From Micromonospora profundi (GTDB taxonomy: Bacteria > Actinomycetota > Actinomycetes > Mycobacteriales > Micromonosporaceae): a stretch of 64,000 nt of DNA. Of this stretch, positions 10,225-19,881 are shown piece after piece; the stretch's first letter is position 1; each line of letters starts with the position of its first letter. A program made the translations under genes and the position numbers. The stretch lies in NCBI RefSeq assembly GCF_011927785.1, contig NZ_JAATJK010000001.1, forward strand, positions 4,621,001 through 4,685,000, given 5' to 3'. The notes under the pieces are model-generated. The model saw only the letters and a list, made by a program, of their open reading frames with translations. It was not told where the DNA came from and searched no databases.

Positions 10225-12597
10225 CTAAGCCTGACGCATCTCACGCGATGAGTCAACTGATCTCACATGTTGGTCAACGGACTGCGGCGCGTCGGCCGCC
10301 GACACGCCCTCTGCAGAGGGGATGACCTGCTCGGAAACCCCCGGAACCCGGCGCGGAGCGGGCACCCGGCTTTGCCGCGCACCCGGCGAGGTGGCCGCCT
10401 CCAGCATCGCCTCCAGGTGCTCGGCAGGCACTCCCCAGCCGAAGAGGGCGCCCTGACCGAACCGGCAGCCGGCAGCGACCACCGCTGCCAACTCGGTGGG
10501 CGTGGTCACACCCTCGGCGATGACCTCCAATCCCAACTGGTGACCCAGCCGCATCACGATGTCGACCATTGGGGCGAACGCCGGGCCGTCCTTGCCCACC
10601 GGGCGGACCGGCTCGTGCTCGGCCACCAGACTGTGGTCGATCTTGAGAATGTCGATCGGCAGACGACGCAGCTGCCCCAACGAGGAGTAGCCGGCGCCGA
10701 AGTCGTCCAGGGCGATCCGCACACCGGTCAGCCGCAGCGCTGTCAACCGTCGGATCAGCTCGTCCAGGTCGGTGGCGACCGCGTGCTCGGTGACCTCCAG
10801 CACGAGCCGCTGCGGCGGCACGTGGTGGGCGCGCAGCGCCTCGGCGACCTGCACCACGTACTCGGGGGCGTGCAGCTCGCGGGGTGAGACGTTCACCGAG
10901 ACCCAGACGTCGTGCCCGTCGGCGAGCCACCGCGAGAGCTGGTAGCAGGCCTGGTGCAGCACCCAGGCGCCGAGCGTGGCGATCATCCCGCACTCCTCGG
11001 CGAGGGGGATGAACTCGTCCGGGCGTACGTTGCCCAGCTCGGGATGGTGCCACCGGAGCAGCGCCTCGGCACCGACCGGCCGGACCGACGGCAGCGACGC
11101 CACCGGCTGGAAGGCCAGCCGCAGCTCGTCGCGCTCGATGGCACCGCGCATCTCGTGCTCCAGCGTCGTGCGCCGGCGCAGCAACTGGTCGTACGCGGCG
11201 TCGTAACGCTCGATCCGGTTCTTGCCGCGCTGCTTGGCGTAGCGCAGGGCCAGGTCCGCGTGCCGCAGCAGCAGGTCCACGTCCGGTGCGCCCGCCCACC
11301 CGGCCACACCGATGCTCACCGACAGGAAGACCGGCCCCTCCTCCTGGTCGTACGGACGGTTGAGCACCCCCAGCAGCCGCTCGGCGACCCGGTCCGCCTC
11401 GGCCGGCCGAGCCGACATGAGGACGGCGAACTCGTCGCCGCCGAGGCGTGCCGCCATGTCGCCGGGGCGCAGGTTGCCGCGCAGCCGGCTGCCCACCTCG
11501 GCCAGGACGGCGTCGCCCACGCCGTGACCGCGCATGTCGTTGACGTGCTTGAAGCCGTCCAGGTCGAGACTGAGCAGGACGCACGGGGTGCCGGCCGCCG
11601 CGCTGTCGTGCAACGTGCGCAGCAGACCCCGCCTGTTGGCGAGCGATGTCAACGGGTCGGTGTGGGCCAGCTCGCGAAAGTGTGCCTCCCGCTCGGCCAG
11701 CCGGCCGGCGTAGTCCCGGACGTCCTTGAGGGTGACGTACTGCCGGGCGACGAGCGCGAAGCCCTCCACGATGCCGGCCACGATGCCCGGCGCGGTGAAC
11801 TGGCCGCCCTGCAGGAGGTGGTAGGTCGCCGACGCGGCCATCGCCACCATCGGAACCACTGCGTATTCGCCGTCGCGCCCGATCAGGTCCAGCTCGATCT
11901 GCCCCGGCCGGTCGTCCCGGTACACCGCGAACGCGACGGCCAGCAGGCCGGCGGCCAGCACCGCAGCGCCGGCCAACGCCATCGTCGGCCCGGCCTGACA
12001 GAGCCCGGCGCTGAGACCCAGACCACCACAGCTCACCGCGCTGATCCCGGCGGCCAGCACCGTCAGGCCACGACGCGGGGCCGCGGCCCGGAAGACCACG
12101 ATCACGGCGAGCCCCGCGCCGAGCGCGGCGCTCACCGTGGCCACCACGATCGCCGGGCAGGCCATCGGAGTGGCGTCACCCAGCAGCCGGGTCGGTTCGG
12201 AGAAGAGCACCCAACCGACGAACCACAGCGCCGCCGCCATCGTCACGCTGTCCAGGGCGAGCCGGGCCGTTCCCGCCGTGGTGGCGGCAACCCCCGGCAG
12301 CCGGAGCAGACCGGCCGCGAAGGCCAAGCCGCTCAGCGCGGTGCCGACCGCCGCTGCGGTGGCCCAGCCGGTGCGCAGACCCTGCTCGTGTGCCCAGTGG
12401 TCGCTCGCGGAGAGCACCGCCACCATGCCGGCCAGCAGGCTGAGAAGGGACACCCCGGCGGCAACCGCGAGCAGCACGTGCGCCGGCCGGTGCAGGCCGG
12501 TGCGCCGCCGGGCGACCATGGTCAGCAGCACGGCGGCGGCGACGGCGACCAGCCCGCTCAGCGCCGCGACGGCGACCATGCCCGGGGGGAGATGCAC
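10225..12597 (-). CDS. Membrane GGDEF-EAL c-di-GMP protein 1 (both domains apparently intact)
   Basis: 790 aa. About 290 N-terminal residues hold multiple hydrophobic segments (roughly eight to ten). Next comes a GGDEF domain beginning [13 protein letters not shown] near residue 315, with [12 protein letters not shown] near 384 and an inhibitory I-site RPGD exactly five residues before GGDEF. An EAL domain starts near 511 (EALLRWHHP), with SVNVSPREL, the Glu of [22 protein letters not shown] and IAEGV all present. The protein may therefore both make and break cyclic di-GMP at the membrane. The start is taken as GTG at 12597, with ATG at 12579 as an alternative; neither has a good ribosome site. 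It is divergent from ilvD, and its 3' end overlaps the ilvB promoter. Confidence 0.92.
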   Translation of the reverse strand: MHLPPGMVAVAALSGLVAVAAAVLLTMVARRRTGLHRPAHVLLAVAAGVSLLSLLAGMVAVLSASDHWAHEQGLRTGWATAAAVGTALSGLAFAAGLLRLPGVAATTAGTARLALDSVTMAAALWFVGWVLFSEPTRLLGDATPMACPAIVVATVSAALGAGLAVIVVFRAAAPRRGLTVLAAGISAVSCGGLGLSAGLCQAGPTMALAGAAVLAAGLLAVAFAVYRDDRPGQIELDLIGRDGEYAVVPMVAMAASATYHLLQGGQFTAPGIVAGIVEGFALVARQYVTLKDVRDYAGRLAEREAHFRELAHTDPLTSLANRRGLLRTLHDSAAAGTPCVLLSLDLDGFKHVNDMRGHGVGDAVLAEVGSRLRGNLRPGDMAARLGGDEFAVLMSARPAEADRVAERLLGVLNRPYDQEEGPVFLSVSIGVAGWAGAPDVDLLLRHADLALRYAKQRGKNRIERYDAAYDQLLRRRTTLEHEMRGAIERDELRLAFQPVASLPSVRPVGAEALLRWHHPELGNVRPDEFIPLAEECGMIATLGAWVLHQACYQLSRWLADGHDVWVSVNVSPRELHAPEYVVQVAEALRAHHVPPQRLVLEVTEHAVATDLDELIRRLTALRLTGVRIALDDFGAGYSSLGQLRRLPIDILKIDHSLVAEHEPVRPVGKDGPAFAPMVDIVMRLGHQLGLEVIAEGVTTPTELAAVVAAGCRFGQGALFGWGVPAEHLEAMLEAATSPGARQSRVPAPRRVPGVSEQVIPSAEGVSAADAPQSVDQHVRSVDSSREMRQA
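10228..10256 (-). promoter_or_regulatory. Putative ilvB promoter
   Basis: Minus strand: TTGACT at 10256-10251, a 17-bp spacer, then CAGGCT at 10233-10228, which matches the actinobacterial -10 (TAGGxT type) at most positions. Seven bases later is the leader ATG at 10220, giving an essentially leaderless transcript. The promoter lies over the last codons of the upstream GGDEF-EAL gene. Confidence 0.6.
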
Positions 12598-12706
12598 GTC
12601 TCAAGAGTGCCGGATGGGCACGCGCCGTGGGGACCTGATGTGCATCTGTTGGGACACGGCACACACACCGGACGGCCCGTGCGCGGACGGTGGCATGCTG
12701 GTACAC

Positions 12707-14554
12707 ATGCCTGAGCTGCGGTCGAGGACTTCCACACACGGTCGGACGATGGCCGGCGCCCGGGCCCTCTGGCGGGCCACCGGGATGACCGACGACGATT
12801 TCGGCAAGCCGATCGTTGCCATCGCCAACAGTTTCACCCAGTTCGTCCCGGGCCACGTACACCTCAAGGACATGGGTGGCCTGGTCGCCGACGCGGTGGC
12901 CGAGGCCGGCGGGGTGGGACGGGAGTTCAACACCATCGCTGTCGACGACGGCATCGCCATGGGCCACGGCGGCATGCTCTACTCGCTGCCCAGCCGCGAG
13001 CTGATCGCCGACGCGGTCGAATACATGGTCAACGCGCACTGCGCCGACGCCCTTGTCTGCATCTCCAACTGCGACAAGATCACCCCCGGCATGTTGCTGG
13101 CCGCGCTGCGACTCAACATCCCTACCGTCTTCGTCTCCGGCGGCCCGATGGAGGCCGGCAAGACGACGGCGATCGAGGGCATCGTGCACTCCAAGATCGA
13201 CCTGATCGACGCGATGATCGCCTCCTCCAACGAGGCTGTCACCGACGAGCAGCTCGGTGAGATCGAGCGCTCCGCATGCCCCACCTGCGGCTCCTGCTCC
13301 GGCATGTTCACCGCCAACTCGATGAACTGCCTCACCGAGGCGATCGGGCTGGCGCTGCCCGGCAACGGTTCGACGCTCGCCACCCACGCCGCGCGCCGGT
13401 CGCTCTTCGTCGAGGCCGGCCGCACCGTCGTGGATATCGCCAAGCGGTGGTACGACGGTGACGACGACTCCGTGCTGCCCCGCAACGTCGCCTCCAAGGC
13501 CGCCTTCGAGAACGCGGTGGCCCTGGACGTCGCGATGGGCGGCTCCACGAACACGGTGCTGCACCTGCTCGCCGCCGCCCGCGAGGCGGAAATGGACTTC
13601 GGCGTCGCCGACATCGACGCCATCTCCCGGCGGGTGCCCTGCCTGGCCAAGGTCGCGCCGAACTCCCCGAAGTACCACATGGAGGACGTCCACCGGGCTG
13701 GCGGCATCCCCGCCATCCTCGGTGAGCTGGACCGCGCCGGGCAGCTCAACCGCGACGTGCACGCCGTGCACTCCCCCTCGCTGGCACAGTGGCTGACCGA
13801 CTGGGATGTCCGCAGCGGCTCACCCACGCCGACGGCGTTCGAGCTGTTCCACGCCGCACCCGGCGGGGTGCGCACCACCCAACCGTTCTCCACCACCAAC
13901 CGCTGGTCGACCCTTGACACCGACGCCGCAGAGGGCTGCATCCGCGACCGCGAGCACGCCTACTCCGCCGACGGTGGCCTGGCGATCCTGTTCGGCAACC
14001 TCGCCCCAGAGGGCTGCGTGGTCAAGACCGCCGGCGTGCCGGAGGAGTGCCTGACCTTCCGTGGGCCGGCGAAGGTCTACGAGTCGCAGGACGACGCCGT
14101 GACCGCGATCCTCGCCAAGGAGATCGTCGCCGGAGACGTCGTGGTGATCCGGTACGAGGGCCCGAAGGGCGGCCCCGGCATGCAGGAGATGCTCTACCCG
14201 ACCTCGTTCCTCAAGGGCCGAGGGTTGGGGCGTTCCTGCGCGCTGCTCACCGACGGTCGTTTCTCCGGTGGCACCTCCGGACTCTCCATCGGGCACGCCT
14301 CCCCCGAGGCCGCCTCCGGCGGGCTGATCGCCCTGGTCCGCAACGGTGACGAGATCGTCATCGACATCCCGGGGCGCTCCATCGAGCTGAACGTGCCCGC
14401 CGACGAGCTGGAGGCGCGCCGGGTGGCCGAGGAGAAGCGCGACAAGCCGTACACCCCTGTCGACAGGCAGCGTCCGGTGTCGGCGGCACTGCGCGCGTAC
14501 GCCTCGATGGCCACCTCGGCCAGCGACGGCGCGTACCGCCGCGTCCCCGAGTGA
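12707..14554 (+). CDS. ilvD: Dihydroxy-acid dehydratase IlvD
   Basis: 615 aa, full length. It dehydrates 2,3-dihydroxyisovalerate and 2,3-dihydroxy-3-methylvalerate to the 2-oxo acids. Iron-sulfur cluster cysteines are visible in [13 protein letters not shown] and [38 protein letters not shown] is the C-terminal family signature. The ATG at 12707 gives the usual N-terminus [13 protein letters not shown]; an in-frame ATG four codons upstream (12695) is possible. There is no Shine-Dalgarno sequence, so it may be leaderless. It completes the branched-chain pathway genes in this window, on the opposite strand from ilvBNC. Confidence 0.95.
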   Translation: MPELRSRTSTHGRTMAGARALWRATGMTDDDFGKPIVAIANSFTQFVPGHVHLKDMGGLVADAVAEAGGVGREFNTIAVDDGIAMGHGGMLYSLPSRELIADAVEYMVNAHCADALVCISNCDKITPGMLLAALRLNIPTVFVSGGPMEAGKTTAIEGIVHSKIDLIDAMIASSNEAVTDEQLGEIERSACPTCGSCSGMFTANSMNCLTEAIGLALPGNGSTLATHAARRSLFVEAGRTVVDIAKRWYDGDDDSVLPRNVASKAAFENAVALDVAMGGSTNTVLHLLAAAREAEMDFGVADIDAISRRVPCLAKVAPNSPKYHMEDVHRAGGIPAILGELDRAGQLNRDVHAVHSPSLAQWLTDWDVRSGSPTPTAFELFHAAPGGVRTTQPFSTTNRWSTLDTDAAEGCIRDREHAYSADGGLAILFGNLAPEGCVVKTAGVPEECLTFRGPAKVYESQDDAVTAILAKEIVAGDVVVIRYEGPKGGPGMQEMLYPTSFLKGRGLGRSCALLTDGRFSGGTSGLSIGHASPEAASGGLIALVRNGDEIVIDIPGRSIELNVPADELEARRVAEEKRDKPYTPVDRQRPVSAALRAYASMATSASDGAYRRVPE

Positions 14555-14557
14555 GTA

Positions 14558-14605
14558 AGGAAGGGCCCCCTCTTAACGCCTCAGGTATAGGAGGGGGCCC
14601 TTCCT
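14558..14605. repeat. Short palindromic repeat, copy 1 (terminator-like)
   Basis: A perfect 15-bp stem (14558-14572 with 14591-14605) of type AGGAAGGGCCCC with an 18-nt loop starting TTAACGCCT. It starts four bases past the ilvD stop. The same arm and loop start recur at 32424-32471, so this is a dispersed element and not just a local terminator. It may end ilvD and the convergent small gene. Confidence 0.8.
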
Positions 14606-14657
14606 AACACCTCAGGTCCGTGCGGCGAACCGTTCCGCTCGTACGGCTGCCGTCGCG

Positions 14658-14831
14658 TCAGGGTTGGGTCGGGTCCTCCCCGGCCGGCGTGGTGCCGTCG
14701 ACGGGCAGGCCGGCCTCCGCGGGCACGTCCTCGTCGGTTCCGTCCAGGTTCTCGTGCGGCTCCTCCGGGGTGACGTCGTCGGGGTCGGCGCCCCCGGCGT
14801 GCAGTTCGGAAAGCTCAACCGGATCAGTCAT
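14658..14831 (-). CDS. Small acidic protein, function unknown
   Basis: 57 aa from ATG 14831 (MTDPVELSELHAGGADPDDV), very acidic, Pro/Gly-rich and with no hydrophobic segment, so probably disordered. AGGGCGG stands just upstream. It has coding-like third-position GC but no recognisable domain. It sits downstream of the SulP gene on the same strand, 118 bp away. It could be a genuine small Micromonospora-type protein or a chance frame. Confidence 0.5.
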   Translation of the reverse strand: MTDPVELSELHAGGADPDDVTPEEPHENLDGTDEDVPAEAGLPVDGTTPAGEDPTQP

Positions 14832-14949
14832 GCCGCCCTGGTACCCGCCCGGCGCCACCTCGAACGACCAGCCGCCCGTCCAGCGTCCATTTCGGTGCGA
14901 GCGGAGCCCGCCCACACCGACCGGGGGTCAGGTGCGCGGAGACGGGCGT

Positions 14950-16659
14950 CTAGGACGGGCTCGGGGCGAGGGCCACGCCTCGGGCGTAGCGGATGGCGGA
15001 CGGGGTGTCCGGGAAGACCAGACCCTCGCGGCGCAGTTCGTCGGCGACACCGAGGGTGCTGAGCACCTGGTCGTGGCCCGGGGTGATGCCGGAGAGCAAT
15101 ACAGTGATCCCCCGGGCGCGCAGCCGGGCGATGGCGTCGCCGAGCACCTGGGCGCCTGTGGCGTCGACCGTGGAGACGCGGGACATCCGCAGGATCACCA
15201 CCCGTACGTCGGCCACCTCCGCCAGCTCCAGCAGGAAGGTGTGCGCGGCGGCGAAGAAGAGCGGCCCGTCGAGCCGGTACGCGACGATGTGCTCGGTGAG
15301 CAGCGCGTGTTCCTCGGCGCTGTGCTCGCCGGTGTCCAGGGGGACCTGTTCCAGCCGGGCGCTGCGGGCGACCGCGCGCAGCGCCAGGACGACAGCGACG
15401 GCGAGCCCGACGACCACAGCGGTCACCAGGTCCCAGATCACCGTGACGGCGAACGTCAGCACCAGCACCACGGCGTCGGCGCGGGTGGCCCGCATCAGCG
15501 CCAGCAGGGAGGCCGCCTCCACCATCCGGACGGTGGTGGCGAGCAGCACCCCGGCCAGTGCGGCGAGCGGGATACGGCCGACGAGCGGGGCGGCGGCGAG
15601 CACGATCGCGGCGAGGGCGACGGCGTGCGTGAGCGCGGCGAGCTTCGAGGACGCTCCGGCGCGCACGTTCACCGCGGTACGGGCGATGGCAGCGGTCGCC
15701 GGGATGCCGCCGAAGACCGGGGAGGCGAGGTTGGCCAGGCCCTGACCGAACAGTTCCCGGTCGGGGTCGTGCCGTTCGCCGACCGTCATTCCGTCCGCAA
15801 CTGTCGCGGAGAGCAGGCTCTCCAGGGCGGCGAGCGCGGCCACGGCCACGGCGCTCGGCAGCAGCGTGCCGAGCGCGCCGACGTCGATGAAGTCCAGCGA
15901 CGGTACGGGCAGTCCCTGCGGCAGCTCGCCGATCCGGGCCAGGTCGATCGGCGCCAACTCGGCGAGGAGCGTGGCGGCGGCCACTCCGACCAGGGAGAAC
16001 GGCACGGCGGGCCGCCACCGGGCGCCGAGCAGCATCAACGCCGCCACGCCGAGCGTCACGGCGATCGCGGCGGGCCGGGGCTGCGCGGCGAACCGGGCGA
16101 CCGCGTCGGCGGCCACCGCCCACACCTTCTCGCCGTGCGCGCCGGTGACGCCGAGCGCGGCCGGCACCTGTTGCAGCGCGATGACCACGGCGATACCGGC
16201 GGTGAAGCCCTCGATCACCGGGGTGGGCAGATAGCGGACGTAGCGGCCGAGGCGGGCCAGTGCGAGCGCGATCAGGATCAGCCCGGCCAGCGCGCCGACC
16301 ATCAGCACGCCGCGGGCGCCGAACTGCTGCACCACGGGCACCAGCACCACTGTCATGGCACCGGTGGGACCGGAGACCTGGAGGTTGGAGCCGCCGAAGA
16401 TCGCCGCGACGGCTCCGGCGACCACTGCGGTGACGAGGCCAGCCTGCGCGCCGAGCCCGGAGGTGACGCCGAAGGCGAGCGCGAGGGGAAGCGCCACCAC
16501 TGCCACTGTGAGCCCGGCGACCAGGTCGCGTCGAGGTGAGCGACGCGCGTTCTCCCAGTCGGCCCGGCGGGGCAGCAGCCCGCCGAACAGCCGGCCCGCC
16601 TGCCGTACGACCTGGCCGGCGCGACGACGACCGGCCGCCGCAGGTGCCGCTGCACTCAC
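14950..16659 (-). CDS. SulP-family anion transporter with STAS domain
   Basis: 569 aa. Members of the SulP (SLC26A) family move sulfate, bicarbonate or other anions across the cytoplasmic membrane. About a dozen hydrophobic segments fill residues 45-425, including the family segment FGVTSGLGAQAGLVTAVVAG. A C-terminal STAS domain (about 435-560) has the conserved Asp-Ala-Thr-Gly loop in VSTVDATGAQVLGDAI. GTG at 16659 overlaps the ArsR stop codon by four bases, so the two genes form a translationally coupled operon. The substrate cannot be read from sequence; there are no cysteine-biosynthesis or carbonic anhydrase genes nearby. Confidence 0.9.
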   Translation of the reverse strand: MSAAAPAAAGRRRAGQVVRQAGRLFGGLLPRRADWENARRSPRRDLVAGLTVAVVALPLALAFGVTSGLGAQAGLVTAVVAGAVAAIFGGSNLQVSGPTGAMTVVLVPVVQQFGARGVLMVGALAGLILIALALARLGRYVRYLPTPVIEGFTAGIAVVIALQQVPAALGVTGAHGEKVWAVAADAVARFAAQPRPAAIAVTLGVAALMLLGARWRPAVPFSLVGVAAATLLAELAPIDLARIGELPQGLPVPSLDFIDVGALGTLLPSAVAVAALAALESLLSATVADGMTVGERHDPDRELFGQGLANLASPVFGGIPATAAIARTAVNVRAGASSKLAALTHAVALAAIVLAAAPLVGRIPLAALAGVLLATTVRMVEAASLLALMRATRADAVVLVLTFAVTVIWDLVTAVVVGLAVAVVLALRAVARSARLEQVPLDTGEHSAEEHALLTEHIVAYRLDGPLFFAAAHTFLLELAEVADVRVVILRMSRVSTVDATGAQVLGDAIARLRARGITVLLSGITPGHDQVLSTLGVADELRREGLVFPDTPSAIRYARGVALAPSPS

Positions 16660-16994
16660 CGGTCCGTCCCCGAGGCCCGTAGTTCGTCAAGCAGGGCGTC
16701 CCGGTCGGTGAGGACCGCGCCGAGGATGCGCCGCCCGGCGGCGAGCAGGTCGGCCACGTCGGGGGTGCTGAGCGCGTACATGACCAGGGGGCCGTCCCGG
16801 TACGAGGTGACCATGCCGGCCCGCCGCAGCACGGCGAGCTGCTGGGAGAGGTTCGATGCCTCCACGTCGATGGCTGCCAGCAGGTCCCGGACCGGCTTCG
16901 GCCCGTCCTGGAGCAGTTCGAGCACCCGAATGCGGACCGGATGCCCGAGGGTCCGGAACAGCTCCGCCTTCGCCTGGTACAGCGGCACCGACAT
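16656..16994 (-). CDS. ArsR-family transcriptional regulator
   Basis: 112 aa with a winged helix: LFRTLGHPVRIRVLELLQDG, then the recognition helix in VEASNLSQQLAVLRRAGMV and a wing around SYRDGPLVMYAL. The protein contains no cysteine and only one histidine (H18), so it cannot use the classical ELCVCDL metal site; it may sense something else. ATG at 16994 follows GGAGGGGA. It overlaps and precedes the SulP gene, and a perfect inverted repeat directly upstream is its likely operator, implying autoregulation and control of the transporter. Confidence 0.9.
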   Translation of the reverse strand: MSVPLYQAKAELFRTLGHPVRIRVLELLQDGPKPVRDLLAAIDVEASNLSQQLAVLRRAGMVTSYRDGPLVMYALSTPDVADLLAAGRRILGAVLTDRDALLDELRASGTDR

Positions 16995-17016
16995 GACACA
17001 TCCCCTCCGCCGACTC

Positions 17017-17046
17017 TGAAGACTTTACCACTTGCAAAAGTCTTCA
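17017..17046. promoter_or_regulatory. Probable ArsR operator
   Basis: A perfect 10-bp inverted repeat, TGAAGACTTT (17017-17026) and AAAGTCTTCA (17037-17046), with a 10-bp spacer. It is much more AT-rich than its surroundings, begins 23 bp upstream of the arsR-like start codon, and has the size expected for a winged-helix dimer site. Confidence 0.75.
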
Positions 17047-17070
17047 AATCGACGAAGATGACGGCCGCTC

Positions 17071-19509
17071 TCAGGTGAGGTCGTTGACGCAGCGCAGCAC
17101 CGGACGGCTGGTGAGCGCCCCGGGGTCGAGCGGGCCGGGCGCGCGCACCGTGAACACGGCGCTCTCCCCCGGCAGCAGCGTCACCAGCGCCCTGTCGACC
17201 TGCGCGGCCGGATCGAGCCGGTCCGGAAACAGCGTCAGGTCGCGCAGCACCGTCCGGGCGGTCACCCGCACCCGCTGGCCACCGTCGACCGGCTCGACCG
17301 TCGCGTCCCACGCCGCCGCCGGCCAGTCGACGTCGCGGTCCTCGGCGAAGAACCACAGCGCGCGCTCCGCGGTGTCCCCGGCCTCCGCGACCAGCAGTTC
17401 GGCGCGGACCTCGTCCGGCCCCGCCAGCTCCGTCGGCAGCGCCAGCACCACCGAGGAGTACGCCGGAACGTCGAGGTCGACCGAGGTCTTCGCCCTCGGC
17501 TCCCCGGTGAGGGCGAGTCGGGTGATGGTGGCCGGCCCTGTCCACGCCTGCGCGGTCTCGTTCACCGCCACCAGGGCCAGCCCGCCGTCGCGCGGCTGCA
17601 CGGTGAGCAGTCGGTCGGCGTACGCGTTGCGCAGCGCGTACCACAGGGGTTTGCGCCGACCGTCGCCGTCGACGGCCGACCAGGAGGTGACCGGCCAGCA
17701 GTCGTTGAGCTGCCACACGATGGTGCCGGCGCAGACGTCCCGGTGTGAGCGGAAGTGCTCCACGCCGAGCTGGATGGCGCGGGCCTGGTTGAGCTGGGTG
17801 AGGTAGTGCCAGTCGTCGAAGTCGGCGGGCGGCGGCAGGTGCGCGTCCAGACCGCGTTGCAGCTTCACGTCACCGTCGGCTGCCTTCTGGTGGTGAGCCA
17901 TGCCCGGCGAGTCGTGCGCGAGAGGGTCGTCGGAGATGGACCGGCGCACCGTCGCGTACGCGGGTGGGGCCTGGTAGCCGAACTCGGCGACGAAGCGCGG
18001 CACGTACTCCCGGTATCTGGTGTAGTCGTCGGTGTTCCACACGTCCCAGATGTGCGTGGTGCCGTGCGCCGGGTCGTTGGGGTGGATCGCCTCGCTGCCC
18101 GACCAGGGGCTGCCCGGCCAGTACGGGCGGGTCGGGTCGAGCGCGCCGACGATCCGGGGCAACACGTCGAGGTAGTAGCCACGACCCCAGGTACGCCCGG
18201 CAAGGGGCTCCTGCCAGTCCCAGTCGTGCCAGCCCCAGATGTTCTCGTTGTTGCCGGTCCAGAGCACCAGCGAGGGGTGACCGGCGAGGCGTGTCACCTG
18301 CTCCCGCGCCTCCGCCTCGACCTCGGTGCGCAACGGCTCCTCCTCCGGGTACGCCGCGCAGGCGAAGAGGAAGTCCTGCTGCACCAGCAGCCCACGCTCG
18401 TCGGCGAGGTCGTAGAAGTCGTCCGACTCGTACCGGCCACCGCCCCAGACGCGTAGCAGGTTGATGTTGGCGCCGGCTGCCTGTTCGAACCGCTGCGCCA
18501 GCCGGTCCCGCGTGATCCGGGTGGGAAACACGTCATCGGGGATCCAGTTGACCCCGCGTACGAAGACCGGGACGTCGTTCACCGACAACGCGAACGGGGT
18601 GCCGTGCTGGTCCTCGGTGGTGTCCAGTCGCACCGAACGGAAGCCGATCCGACGGGACCAGGTGTCCAGGGCGTCGCCGTCCGGCGCGTACAGGGTCACC
18701 TCAAGCGGGTGGCGCGTCTGCTCGCCGTACCCCCGGGGCCACCACAGTGCGGGCTCGCGGACGGTGACTGTGAGCACGGCAGTGCGCTCCCCGGCCGGGA
18801 CGACGACCTCGGCGTGGACGCCGGCGACTGTGGCGCGGACTGTCAGCGGGACGGCCGCGACCCGCTCGACCTCGACGTGCAGTTCCACCCGCCCGTCCCG
18901 GCCGTCCAGTGTGACAAGCGGGCGGACGGTGGCCAGCCGGGCCGTGGACCAGGCGTGCAGGCCGATGTCCTGCCAGATGCCCGCTGTGACAAGCGTCGGC
19001 CCCCAGTCCCAGCCGAAGTTGCAGGCCATCTTGCGGATGAAGTTGAAGGGCTCCGGGTAGGCGTTGGGCCGGTCGCCGAGCCGGTCCCGCTGCGCCTCGG
19101 CGTACCGGTACGCGGAGTCGAACGCGACGACGAGGTCGTTGTCGCCGTCGCGCAGCAGCGAGCGGACGTCGAACCGGTAGCCACGGTGCATGTTCGCGGT
19201 ACGGCCGACCTCGACGCCGTTGAGGGTGACGGTGGCGACCGTGTCCAGGCCAGCGCAGACCAGGTCGACACGCTCGTCGTCGCCCGGCTCGTGAACGAAC
19301 GTGGTCTGGTAGACCCAGTCGGTGCGGCCGATCCAGGCAAGCGCCAGTTCGTTGTCGTCGAGGTATGGGTCGGGGATCAGGCCGGCGGCGAGCAGGTCGG
19401 TGTGCACGCAGCCGGGCACTGTGGCCGGCACCGTCCGGTCGGCGATTCCGGCCGGGACCTGCGGTCCGGGTACCGCCCGCAGGGTCCAGCCCTCGTGCAA
19501 CGGAGTCAC
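17071..19509 (-). CDS. Glycoside hydrolase family 2 beta-mannosidase
   Basis: 812 aa. It removes non-reducing beta-mannose residues from manno-oligosaccharides. There is a GH2 sugar-binding N-domain (HEGWTLRAVPGPQVPAG onward), an Ig-like domain, and the TIM barrel with acid/base E422 in WTGNNENIWGW and nucleophile E509 in FVAEFGYQAPP. There is no signal peptide, so it acts in the cytoplasm on imported oligosaccharides. GTG at 19509 overlaps the stop of the upstream permease remnant by four bases. That coupling shows the gene once belonged to an ABC sugar-import operon whose transporter is now broken; the divergent LacI regulator probably controlled it. Confidence 0.9.
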   Translation of the reverse strand: MTPLHEGWTLRAVPGPQVPAGIADRTVPATVPGCVHTDLLAAGLIPDPYLDDNELALAWIGRTDWVYQTTFVHEPGDDERVDLVCAGLDTVATVTLNGVEVGRTANMHRGYRFDVRSLLRDGDNDLVVAFDSAYRYAEAQRDRLGDRPNAYPEPFNFIRKMACNFGWDWGPTLVTAGIWQDIGLHAWSTARLATVRPLVTLDGRDGRVELHVEVERVAAVPLTVRATVAGVHAEVVVPAGERTAVLTVTVREPALWWPRGYGEQTRHPLEVTLYAPDGDALDTWSRRIGFRSVRLDTTEDQHGTPFALSVNDVPVFVRGVNWIPDDVFPTRITRDRLAQRFEQAAGANINLLRVWGGGRYESDDFYDLADERGLLVQQDFLFACAAYPEEEPLRTEVEAEAREQVTRLAGHPSLVLWTGNNENIWGWHDWDWQEPLAGRTWGRGYYLDVLPRIVGALDPTRPYWPGSPWSGSEAIHPNDPAHGTTHIWDVWNTDDYTRYREYVPRFVAEFGYQAPPAYATVRRSISDDPLAHDSPGMAHHQKAADGDVKLQRGLDAHLPPPADFDDWHYLTQLNQARAIQLGVEHFRSHRDVCAGTIVWQLNDCWPVTSWSAVDGDGRRKPLWYALRNAYADRLLTVQPRDGGLALVAVNETAQAWTGPATITRLALTGEPRAKTSVDLDVPAYSSVVLALPTELAGPDEVRAELLVAEAGDTAERALWFFAEDRDVDWPAAAWDATVEPVDGGQRVRVTARTVLRDLTLFPDRLDPAAQVDRALVTLLPGESAVFTVRAPGPLDPGALTSRPVLRCVNDLT

Positions 19510-19763
19510 GATCTCACCGCGCCTTCCATGATTCCGCGGACGACCTGACGTCCACCGATGAACAGCATGACCAGCAGGGGAACGGTAGCGATGAACTCCC
19601 CGCCGGGCACCACTGCGGGCGGCAGCTTCGCCGACGCCTCGTCGTCGCTCGTGGCGATGACGAACATCCAGTACAGCGGAAACGCGGCGAACAGCATGCT
19701 GACCGCGAGCAGCAGGTAGGTCCAGAGCCCGGCCGGCGTGTCCTGTGGCGCCCGGGCGGGCAC
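19506..19763 (-). pseudogene. Sugar ABC transporter permease (MalG type), internally deleted remnant
   Basis: An 85-aa frame joins the N-terminus of a CUT1 permease (TYLLLAVSMLFAAFPLYWMF, then a stretch like the first periplasmic loop) directly to a typical permease C-terminus (ATVPLLVMLFIGGRQVVRGI, ending GAVRS). Such proteins normally have about 270-300 aa; roughly 190 residues, including the EAA loop that contacts the ATPase, are missing, yet the frame is intact. It cannot form a transport channel. The start is GTG at 19763. It overlaps the beta-mannosidase start by four bases. No partner permease or binding protein remains nearby. Confidence 0.8.
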
Positions 19764-19881
19764 ACGTCGCGGACGGCCGGTCGCTCCCGGTTGCGCTACG
19801 TTGGGGCCGCCGACACGAGGCCCACGGCCATGGCAAGGTCAGAACCCCGACCCCCCGGGGCAGGAGCGGAGGAGCACGCCG

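Noticed and set aside
14828..17716. A 962-codon open frame on the minus strand across the SulP, ArsR and mannosidase region
   Set aside because: Arg-rich shadow frame; the SulP and ArsR genes on the same strand in other frames have recognisable domains and ribosome sites.
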